DNA of 7,436 nt from SAT2750 sp964476375 (GTDB lineage: Bacteria; Planctomycetota; Planctomycetia; Pirellulales; Pirellulaceae). Every line of letters begins with the position of its first letter. Positions within the stretch are counted from its first letter, which is position 1. The notes beneath the pieces were generated by a model. That model worked only from the letters and a program-made list of their open reading frames with translations, did no database searches and was not told the DNA's origin. Made by a program: the position numbers and the translations under genes. The stretch covers positions 1-7,436 of the forward strand of contig CAYYZW010000023.1 of the NCBI GenBank assembly GCA_964476375.1, given 5' to 3'. Positions 1-5,492 of this stretch are shown here, one piece after another.

Positions 1-96
1 GTTAAAGTCCAGCTGGCAAAACGTTAACCAGGGGATTTCCTGTGTCATGTGGACGGTACAGAATCCGCGACGATGCTCGGTAAGGTAGATTTTCAC
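1..96 (-). CDS. 5' end of an unrecognised gene, running off the left edge
   Basis: Read on the minus strand, 32 codons from a GTG at 96 stay open to the window edge. The translation begins MKIYLTEHRRGFCTVHMTQE and continues IPWLTFCQLDFN. It reads like a real protein start: a beta-strand-like opening followed by mixed polar and aromatic residues. GAGG (minus 107-104) lies 7 nt before this GTG, good Shine-Dalgarno spacing. A second in-frame GTG at 102 is only 1 nt from the same GAGG, so 96 is preferred. The gene is divergent from the JAMM-motif gene at 377, so the two may share a control region. The family is not recognised and no function is proposed. With so few codons, a chance open stretch cannot be excluded. 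Confidence 0.45.
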   Translation of the reverse strand, partial: MKIYLTEHRRGFCTVHMTQEIPWLTFCQLDFN

Positions 97-131
97 TTTC
101 ACACCTCTTCATTTGATAGTGATAAAAAACT

Positions 132-183
132 CGCTGGGATCATGGAAATTCAACACCATAAACCGGATCCCCAGCGTCCGGTT
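132..183. repeat. Two overlapping inverted repeats in the divergent region
   Basis: CGCTGGG (132-138) pairs perfectly with CCCAGCG (170-176), and AACCGGA (161-167) pairs perfectly with TCCGGTT (177-183). The loop of the second pair is 168-176, which contains the right arm of the first, so the two hairpins cannot form together. There is no T-run beside either, so a simple terminator is unlikely. An operator or an alternative-structure leader for the minus-strand gene starting at 96 is possible but is inference. Confidence 0.4.
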
Positions 184-259
184 AGCGGTGGTAGACAAAA
201 TGATGTTTGATGTGGCATCCGGTGAAAAAAAGGGGCGCAGGCACGAGAAAAATGCGTTC

Positions 260-309
260 CACGTTATTTTGGCACGTTAGATTTGTTAGATTCTCTGCCA
301 TATCCTAAC
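260..309. repeat. Cluster of short GTTA-containing repeats upstream of the JAMM gene
   Basis: CACGTTA occurs at 260-266 and 273-279. GTTAGATTT (276-284) is followed directly by GTTAGATTC (285-293), a tandem 9-bp repeat with one mismatch. CTAAC at 305-309 gives the inverted half-site. The cluster ends about 67 bp before the start codon at 377, where a regulator could bind. Its function is unknown, and in AT-rich sequence short repeats arise by chance. Confidence 0.3.
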
Positions 310-364
310 GGTCGGACGGTTTGGATTGTCTTCAGACTCAACTTAAAAATGGGAAACAGTCGAC

Positions 365-370
365 AAGGGA
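365..370 (+). promoter_or_regulatory. Ribosome-binding site of the JAMM-motif gene
   Basis: AAGGGA lies 6 nt before the ATG at 377, which is good Shine-Dalgarno spacing and fixes this start codon. Confidence 0.6.
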
Positions 371-376
371 AAAACA

Positions 377-1063
377 ATGAGAGGCCAGCCCATTCGGTAC
401 AACGTCGATCAACTTCCCGCGCATTTGCCAAAGCCATTCATGTCGGACGAGCAGTACCATCGCCTGTACGCCTTCAATCAAGGCGTGGACGCTTGCATGA
501 CCATCGGTGAAGACCCCGAATGGCATGAAAAACGGATTCGCCCTGGACTCACAGCGGAACAGGTCTACCGCACGCTACCGTCGGCTGCGGACTTCGAGTA
601 TGGAGGCTATTTCACGAAGACACGTATTCGATATGCCGCATTCGGGCCCACAAATGCGTCAACAATATATTCCAGATCATGTACTTTTCATAGCCATCCT
701 ACAGACCACGAGGATCCTGACCTGCCATCGGTAGGCGATATCTATCAGTTCCTGAAATGGCGGCATTTGCGGGCCGTGACCATCGGGAAACAACTTATCT
801 GGGTGCTGAGCAAGACGCGGAGAACGGTCGCCACGATTCGCAGTCTTGCCGCCTGGGAATCGAAAAACATGGTGCTTGAAATAAACAAGCAAACGACGCG
901 GCACCCGGATTGTGGACTCGACTATTATATGCAGCAGGTCATCAAGGTATTTGGATTAACGTGGCCATTGTATTCGCCGAAAAAAAGTGAGCAGTTCCGA
1001 CGACGCTGGCCTGATTTGTTACGGGATTCGCTTCGGATCAAGGTGTCGGTGTTTGAACGGTAG
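377..1063 (+). CDS. JAMM (JAB/MPN-like) metallo-isopeptidase-fold protein, orphan
   Basis: A 228-residue protein without signal peptide or membrane segments. Its centre shows the zinc-binding JAMM signature: Glu74 in FEYGGYF, then HSHP with His105 and His107, ten residues on the LPSVGD stretch with Ser118 and Asp121 (HxH-x10-SxxD). Strand-like sequence on both sides (IRYAAFGP before, LRAVTIGKQLIWVLSK after) fits the JAB fold. Family members cleave isopeptide or peptide bonds, often releasing ubiquitin-like proteins; others act on toxins or DNA-repair factors. Residues 1-65 and 150-228 match nothing I recognise; the C-terminal part is basic with tryptophans. The x10 spacing is longer than the strict eukaryotic x7 form but occurs in bacterial JAB proteins. 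No ubiquitin-like, E1 or E2 gene is visible nearby, so the substrate is unknown. The gene is convergent with the fusion gene, 33 bp away, and divergent from the partial gene at the left edge. All motif residues are present, so it is probably catalytic, but that is inference. Confidence 0.75.
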   Translation: MRGQPIRYNVDQLPAHLPKPFMSDEQYHRLYAFNQGVDACMTIGEDPEWHEKRIRPGLTAEQVYRTLPSAADFEYGGYFTKTRIRYAAFGPTNASTIYSRSCTFHSHPTDHEDPDLPSVGDIYQFLKWRHLRAVTIGKQLIWVLSKTRRTVATIRSLAAWESKNMVLEINKQTTRHPDCGLDYYMQQVIKVFGLTWPLYSPKKSEQFRRRWPDLLRDSLRIKVSVFER

Positions 1064-1096
1064 GAAGCAGTTGGTGGGATAGATTGTCCTGGCGCA

Positions 1097-4000
1097 TCAT
1101 GCCTGGAAAGTCACACCCGCATAACCAACGACGCGGCTGGTCTCTCCTGAGACATCGGCGCTCGTCGCATAGCCGACCTGCTGGCACCCGGAAAGCTGCC
1201 CAAGCTGCCGCAGGCACTCCAGTACGATCACCGCCGGCCGCAGGCCGCACATGCTGATCTTGTTATCGGTCACGACCTGGTAAAGATGGTCCGGGTCGAG
1301 TTTCTCCAGGGCCTCCAGGGCCAGGGCATCCAGCTGCCGGTTCACCTCGTCCGTGGCAAAGTGGTTCATGTCGCTGGAAATGACGAGCAGAGGCGCTGTC
1401 TTGAGCCCGCGGAGGACCCCTGCCAGCTGGCTGCCGAGCTGTTTGCACTCGGCCAGGCTTGCCTCCCCGATGGTGATACCCACGACCTTGCTTTCAGGAG
1501 CCAGCCGCGCCAGCAGCGGCAATTCCACCTCGATGCCATGTTCCTGCTGGTGGGCGGCAGCATCAAGCTGGAGTCCATCGACCTGGCCGGCCAGTTGTTC
1601 GGCGAGCTCCATGTTGGATTCGATCGTCACCCCCGGCAGCGCCCAGGCCTGGCAGGGTGCCACGGCCCAGGGAACCCCGAGACGCGTGTGCTTGGGGCTG
1701 AGAATGATCACGGTGGCAGGGATCTGGATTTTCTTGAGAACATCGGCCGCCAGCTGTCCGGAATAAACCAGCCCGGCGTGGGGAACCATGACCGCGGGGC
1801 AGGATTGTTTCACCGCCGGCAGGTCACCGATCAGGGTGTCGATGAGCGGCCAGAGTTCGTCCTTGCTGCCCGGGTAAAACCGGTCGGCGACTGCTGCCGG
1901 TCGTGTCTCCCCGCCGCGGACAGGTCGAGCGACATTGCTGATGTGGTAAGACGGGCAGGTTGCTGCAGAACGGAAACTGAGGAGATGCCAGTCGGAAGGA
2001 TCCCGGAGAGAAGCCCTCTCTGTGGCCTCGTCAAGCAACTGCTGCGATGAAAGACTGCTGTCACAGGTCCAGCTGTTGTGATCCCCCCGGAGCAGGACCA
2101 CGGTCCGTCCCGGTTCGAGTCCTGCCAGGTCGGCATCCGGCAGGCTGCCATGCATGGCAGGATCGTCCATGACCACCAGGTCCAGTTCCAGTGCCTCGAC
2201 GATCCCGGCTGGAACGTCCCTTTTCTTCATTTCTGCAGCTGCCAGCTCGACAAGCTGGTAGAGAGTTGCCTGCAGTGGCATTGCCTTTCGCGGGGAGAAG
2301 CGGGCCCAGTGCTGGGAGGTCTCCTGGCCGGCTGCCGTCAGTTCAATGGCAATCCCATGAGCCATCACATCGGCGCAGTCTGCCAGGTAGTAACTGGGTG
2401 TTGCCCCACGGGCCAGGGCAGCGAGGTTTCCCCGGGAATGCTGCTGGAGCTTGTGAAGTGCATCCACCGAAAGCAGCCCACTGATCGCCACGCTGGTTGC
2501 CACCTGTGGATCCCAGGGCGATTCGATGTATTGCACTTCAAATGTCTCCAGGGTGACATCCTCCTGGAGCCAGGCAGTTTCAGGGAATCCCGCTTTCCGG
2601 CAGACATGCTGCAAGAAGGACCTTGCATCCAGGCCCTGGTCGATCGCGACCACTGGCAGCAGCAGGCCGCTTTGGGCACCACGGCGAATGACCAGGCCGT
2701 GACGACCGACCTGCACAACAGCGGCTCGCTGCTCGCCGGTCACATCGATCGGCTGGAAGTTGTGCAGCAAGGAAATATCCACGTCCAGGTGGTCCAGCTC
2801 GCCGGGAGAAATAGGGGGGAACCGCCTGTCCCTGGTTGCGGTGCTGATGGCCGATTGCTGCAGGGCTTCACCAAGAGGCATGGGCTGGCCAAGGACACCA
2901 CAGCAGGCACGGAGCTGTCCCTTTCGCTTGAGCGTGACAAAGGATCCCATCACGGTCGATTCAGCGCAGTCGGCCAGCGAGCTGTCAGGCAAATGGAGAT
3001 CCCTCTTGCAGAGTGTGGCTGCAATGATCTCGCAGGCAGCCTGGTGCACAACGTGCTGCTGGTTGTCATCGAGTGGAATGAAACCGGTATTGGGATCGCT
3101 GGTAGTCGGTTTTTCCGAACGTGTCATGGTGGACCTGTTTTCTGCGGAGTCCGTTGTCGGGGCGTAATCCTGGATGCGGACCGGCTGTCGGCGAGATCCC
3201 CAGTTCCCTGGCTGCTTCTCGAACTTCCCGGGAATCATGTGGCCGCAGTGACCACAGCAGTTGTCCTTCAGGTGGTACTGTCCCAGCACGTACCAGTCCC
3301 GCTCGATCAGGATCTGCTGGCAGGACGGACAGGAGGTACTCTGGTGTTTGTGGTCGTTGACATTTCCCACGTAGGGATACTGGATCCCCTGGCTGGTGGC
3401 AAGCTCGTGGGCACGAAGCAGTGTCTCGTGGGGCGTGCGTGGCTTGTCGGTCATCCGGTAGTCGGGATGGAAAGCGGTAAAGTGAATCGGGACTTGGTCC
3501 CCAAGGTTGTCCAGGATCCAGTCGCACATACGACGCATCTCGTCGTCGGAGTCATTTTCATCCGGGATCAGGAGGTTGGTGATCTCGAGCCAGGTGTCAC
3601 TTTCCTGCTTGATCCAGACCAGGGTGTCCAGCACTGGCTGCATCTGGGAGAGCGTGATCAGGCGGTAGAAATCCTCGTTGAAACCCTTCAGGTCCACGTT
3701 GGCAGCGTCCATGGCGTGGAAGAATGGCGCCCTGGCCTCCGGCGAGATATAGCCGGCTGTCACGGCCACCGTCTTGACTCCCTCGGCCCGGCAGGCACGG
3801 GCGGTATCGATGGCGTATTCCGCCCAGATCACCGGGTCGTTGTAGGTAAAGGCAACGCTCTGGCACTGGAGTGAGCGGGCAGCGGTGGCGATCATCTCGG
3901 GCGTTGCCTGGTCGCTTAAACGCTCGATCTTGCGCGACTTGGAGATGTCCCAGTTCTGGCAGAACTTACAGCCGAGGTTACAGCCTGCTGTCCCAAAGGA

Positions 4001-4282
4001 GAGGACACTGGTGCCGGGGAAGAAATGGTTCAGCGGTTTTTTTTCGATCGGGTCAATGCAGAAGCCGGTACTGCGGCCATAGGTGGTCAACAGCATCCGC
4101 CCGTCACGGTTTTCACGGACGAAACAGAAACCACGGTCCCCGTCGCCTAGGTTGCATTCGCGGGGACAGAGGTCGCAGATAATCCGCCCGGCCGTTTCGC
4201 TGTCATGCCACCAGCCGCCTGGCAGACTGCCATCCTCCATGGGGGACTGCTGCGGTGGTAGTTTTATGACCTGGCCTGTCAC
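1097..4282 (-). CDS. Triple-fusion AmmeMemoRadiSam protein: radical SAM + AMMECR1 + Memo
   Basis: One 1061-residue soluble polypeptide joins the three proteins usually encoded by separate neighbouring genes. Residues about 30-355 are the AmrS-type radical SAM enzyme: an N-terminal Cys cluster (C36, C39, C43, C53, with CDLCPREC), the 4Fe-4S motif CNLGCKFC (C101, C105, C108), and a C-terminal zinc-ribbon-like group (C318, C321, C343, C346). A Ser/Thr/Asp-rich linker (about 370-405) leads to an AMMECR1 domain (405-590): GSFVTLKRKGQLRACCG, TRDRRFPP, GRHGLVIRRG, GLLLP. Residues about 595-790 are unassigned and may be a decayed AMMECR1 copy. Residues 794-1061 are a Memo domain keeping all four likely metal ligands: His835 (PHAG), His865 (SPKHT), His974 (SSDMNH) and Cys1012 (MCG). 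The family links radical SAM chemistry to Memo, an iron- or copper-binding fold related to non-haem iron dioxygenases; the reaction of the bacterial system is not established to my knowledge. The start is GTG with AAGGGA 9 nt upstream; ATG at 4240 (residue 15) is an alternative. Met386, in the linker, could serve as an internal start. Confidence 0.92.
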   Translation of the reverse strand: MTGQVIKLPPQQSPMEDGSLPGGWWHDSETAGRIICDLCPRECNLGDGDRGFCFVRENRDGRMLLTTYGRSTGFCIDPIEKKPLNHFFPGTSVLSFGTAGCNLGCKFCQNWDISKSRKIERLSDQATPEMIATAARSLQCQSVAFTYNDPVIWAEYAIDTARACRAEGVKTVAVTAGYISPEARAPFFHAMDAANVDLKGFNEDFYRLITLSQMQPVLDTLVWIKQESDTWLEITNLLIPDENDSDDEMRRMCDWILDNLGDQVPIHFTAFHPDYRMTDKPRTPHETLLRAHELATSQGIQYPYVGNVNDHKHQSTSCPSCQQILIERDWYVLGQYHLKDNCCGHCGHMIPGKFEKQPGNWGSRRQPVRIQDYAPTTDSAENRSTMTRSEKPTTSDPNTGFIPLDDNQQHVVHQAACEIIAATLCKRDLHLPDSSLADCAESTVMGSFVTLKRKGQLRACCGVLGQPMPLGEALQQSAISTATRDRRFPPISPGELDHLDVDISLLHNFQPIDVTGEQRAAVVQVGRHGLVIRRGAQSGLLLPVVAIDQGLDARSFLQHVCRKAGFPETAWLQEDVTLETFEVQYIESPWDPQVATSVAISGLLSVDALHKLQQHSRGNLAALARGATPSYYLADCADVMAHGIAIELTAAGQETSQHWARFSPRKAMPLQATLYQLVELAAAEMKKRDVPAGIVEALELDLVVMDDPAMHGSLPDADLAGLEPGRTVVLLRGDHNSWTCDSSLSSQQLLDEATERASLRDPSDWHLLSFRSAATCPSYHISNVARPVRGGETRPAAVADRFYPGSKDELWPLIDTLIGDLPAVKQSCPAVMVPHAGLVYSGQLAADVLKKIQIPATVIILSPKHTRLGVPWAVAPCQAWALPGVTIESNMELAEQLAGQVDGLQLDAAAHQQEHGIEVELPLLARLAPESKVVGITIGEASLAECKQLGSQLAGVLRGLKTAPLLVISSDMNHFATDEVNRQLDALALEALEKLDPDHLYQVVTDNKISMCGLRPAVIVLECLRQLGQLSGCQQVGYATSADVSGETSRVVGYAGVTFQA

Positions 4283-4291
4283 GTGCGGGAT

Positions 4292-4297
4292 TCCCTT
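4292..4297 (-). promoter_or_regulatory. Ribosome-binding site supporting the GTG start at 4282
   Basis: On the minus strand AAGGGA lies 9 nt before GTG 4282. Nothing comparable precedes the alternative ATG at 4240, so the GTG start is preferred. Four bases of this site fall inside the right arm of a potential hairpin (4294-4319). Confidence 0.45.
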
Positions 4298-4319
4298 GGG
4301 TATGGGGAGCTCCCCAAGG
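4294..4319. repeat. Nested inverted repeats around the fusion gene leader
   Basis: GGGGAGCTCCCC (4304-4315) is a perfect 12-bp palindrome. It lies mostly inside a second inverted repeat, CCTTGGG (4294-4300) with CCCAAGG (4313-4319). The palindrome sits at the predicted transcript start of the minus-strand fusion gene and the outer arm covers part of its ribosome-binding site. It could be an operator or a translation-control hairpin. If transcription begins at about 4315, most of the outer left arm would be missing from the RNA, which favours the operator reading. Confidence 0.4.
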
Positions 4320-4321
4320 AT

Positions 4322-4350
4322 AGTAAAGGGCTGTTACCACGGGTAGTCAA
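4322..4350 (-). promoter_or_regulatory. Sigma70-type promoter for the AmmeMemoRadiSam fusion gene
   Basis: On the minus strand TTGACT (4350-4345, five of six consensus bases) is followed after exactly 17 bp by TTTACT (4327-4322, four of six). The predicted start point is about 4314-4316, giving a leader of roughly 33 nt before GTG 4282. It is the best-matching promoter noticed in the window. Confidence 0.5.
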
Positions 4351-4418
4351 TTTAAGAGGGTTTGGTCATAACAGGAAATCTGGGAGCTGCCAGCCACTGT
4401 CTTTTCGGGGATCACGGC

Positions 4419-5492
4419 GTGTTTTTTGGAATCGATGATTACGAGATCTGGCAACTGGTTGTTGCATTCCTGATCTTGCTGGGAAGCAGCCTGTTGCAGG
4501 CGGTGATCGGTTTTGGTGCAGGTGTATTCGGTATTCCACTCCTGATGATGGCTGGTTTTGATCATAAAACGGCGATCCCGATCATTGTGATGACGTCCAT
4601 GACCCAGTCACTGATCGGTTCGATTCGCCTCAGGGACCATGCCCAGTGGAAGATGGCATGGCGTCCGGCCGGCATCCGTGTCCTGGTGATGCCACTGGGA
4701 GGATGGGTGTTGTTCCAGGTTGGGCAATTGGGAGCAAGCTATGTCCGGCAGACGATCGGCATCGTGTTGCTCGTGATCGTGATCGTCAAGTTCCTTGTCC
4801 GCGTGGAACCGGTGAAGGATCTGCCGGCCTTCTGGACGTGGATCGCCTTTCCGATCAGTGGGTTCCTGCTTGGATTTTGCGGGATGGGTGGGCCGGCGGT
4901 GGCTATCTGGGTCATGGCCCAGCCCTGGAATCCACTGCGCAGCAGGGCATTTCTGTTCAACATGCTGGTCACCGGGATGATACCGCTGGCAATTCAGCTG
5001 GTCCTTTTATTTGGTGAGACAGCACTCCTGGGACTGGCGATTGGTGCCATGGGACTCCCTTTTGTTTTCCTCGGGACCTCCCTGGGAATGCGCTTTGGAG
5101 ACCGGCTTCCGAGAAAAAAACTGCAGGCTCTGTCACTGCTTATCCTGCTGTTGATTGCCCTGAATGCCATCCTTTCACCCGTCAATCGAAGGGGGAAAGA
5201 ATCGCCTGATGAAAGTGTCCAGGCGAAGGACCGACAGGTCACTTTTGACGCGACCGTCATAACACGCCAGTGGGATAGTATATCCGTCATATCTTGCCAT
5301 CCCGGGAACAGCCAAACAGGTTCTTTTCCTTTGTTTTTGCCTGTTGGAGTGCATAATTGCACGGGCAATGAGACCCTGGAGCGACGTTGTTTGTACAACC
5401 TCGTCCCACGGAACAGGGGTCGCGAGGAGGAATCATGCAGAGGCCGTACCGCCAAGGGCGGTTATGGGCTGGATGGAATCAGCGTCATTTAG
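4419..5492 (+). CDS. TauE/SafE-family sulfite/anion exporter with an anomalous C-terminal tail
   Basis: A polytopic inner-membrane protein with about eight hydrophobic segments and the two-fold internal repeat of the TauE/SafE family (GFGAGVFGIPLL in the first half, GFLLGFCGMGGPAVAIW in the second). Members export sulfite, sulfoacetate or related organosulfur anions, or act as uncharacterised permeases; the substrate here cannot be told. GTG 4419 is chosen because GGGGA lies 7 nt upstream and the protein then starts just before the first membrane helix. The frame is open back to a TTG at 4362, whose only ribosome-binding-like sequence (AGAGGG) is 1 nt away. The normal family end is near 5190 (SPVNRRGK, about residue 260). 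The frame continues about 100 further residues, polar and Cys-containing, and overlaps the protease gene by 58 bp. The tail crosses apparent non-coding leader DNA, so a frameshift near the G5A3 run at 5191-5198 is suspected; in the -1 frame a TGATGA follows at 5207-5212. The core call is firm, the tail is not. Confidence 0.85.
   Translation: MFFGIDDYEIWQLVVAFLILLGSSLLQAVIGFGAGVFGIPLLMMAGFDHKTAIPIIVMTSMTQSLIGSIRLRDHAQWKMAWRPAGIRVLVMPLGGWVLFQVGQLGASYVRQTIGIVLLVIVIVKFLVRVEPVKDLPAFWTWIAFPISGFLLGFCGMGGPAVAIWVMAQPWNPLRSRAFLFNMLVTGMIPLAIQLVLLFGETALLGLAIGAMGLPFVFLGTSLGMRFGDRLPRKKLQALSLLILLLIALNAILSPVNRRGKESPDESVQAKDRQVTFDATVITRQWDSISVISCHPGNSQTGSFPLFLPVGVHNCTGNETLERRCLYNLVPRNRGREEESCRGRTAKGGYGLDGISVI
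5254..5291. repeat. Direct repeat CCGTCATA, 30 bp apart
   Basis: CCGTCATA occurs at 5254-5261 and again at 5284-5291, exactly 30 bp start to start, about three helical turns. GGATA (5273-5277) and TATCC (5281-5285) form a small inverted repeat between and partly over them. The pair lies 144-181 bp before the protease start, where an activator or repressor could bind on one face of the helix. Chance is a real alternative for 8-mers. Confidence 0.25.
5331..5362 (+). promoter_or_regulatory. Candidate promoter and 14-bp palindrome before the protease gene
   Basis: GTGCA-TAAT-TGCAC (5349-5362) is a perfect inverted repeat with a 4-bp centre. It contains CATAAT (5352-5357), five of six bases of a -10 element. 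A poor -35-like TTGTTT (5331-5336) stands 15 bp upstream. A palindrome over a -10 box is a common repressor layout. The presence of a promoter here argues that the exporter reading frame should already have ended. Confidence 0.3.
5424..5430 (+). promoter_or_regulatory. Strong ribosome-binding site of the protease gene
   Basis: GAGGAGG lies 4 nt before ATG 5435 and is the strongest Shine-Dalgarno match noticed in the window. It fixes the protease start although this stretch is still inside the open frame of the exporter. Confidence 0.75.

Larger units (their letters stand above)
97..376. other. Divergent intergenic region with repeats, no gene
   Basis: About 280 bases separate the two divergent gene starts, and no convincing gene lies between them. 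The stretch looks more AT-rich than the rest of the window. It holds two overlapping inverted repeats (132-183) and a cluster of GTTA-containing repeats (260-309), listed separately. A weak promoter-like pair for the rightward gene, TTGGAT (321-326) and TAAAAA (344-349) with a 17-bp spacer, matches the consensus too poorly to call. Confidence 0.6.

Noticed and set aside
200..280. Short plus-strand frame starting ATGATG, about 26 codons
   Set aside because: It has no ribosome-binding site, a low-complexity basic product and no sign of coding bias.
321..349. TTGGAT-N17-TAAAAA as promoter of the JAMM gene
   Set aside because: The -35 part matches only three of six consensus bases in AT-rich sequence, so it is too weak to call.
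1064..1096. Bidirectional terminator between the convergent JAMM and fusion genes
   Set aside because: The 33-bp gap contains no inverted repeat of useful length and no T-run.
1286..2050. A 254-codon open frame on the plus strand
   Set aside because: It is antisense to the Memo part of the fusion gene, has no recognisable motifs and has no convincing ribosome-binding site.
2078..3874. A 598-codon open frame on the plus strand
   Set aside because: It is exactly antisense to the fusion gene, whose three families are clearly recognised. The translation shows no domain, and long antisense frames are common opposite codon-biased genes.
5191..5198. GGGGGAAA as a programmed -1 frameshift site in the exporter gene
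   Set aside because: In the reading phase (AGG GGG AAA) it does not fit the canonical X XXY YYZ heptamer, and no strong downstream structure was seen. A lost base or sequencing error is simpler.
5229..5246. GACC-gaca-GGTC followed by CTTTT as a terminator after the exporter
   Set aside because: The stem is only 4 bp and the T-run is short and offset, so it is not a credible Rho-independent terminator.
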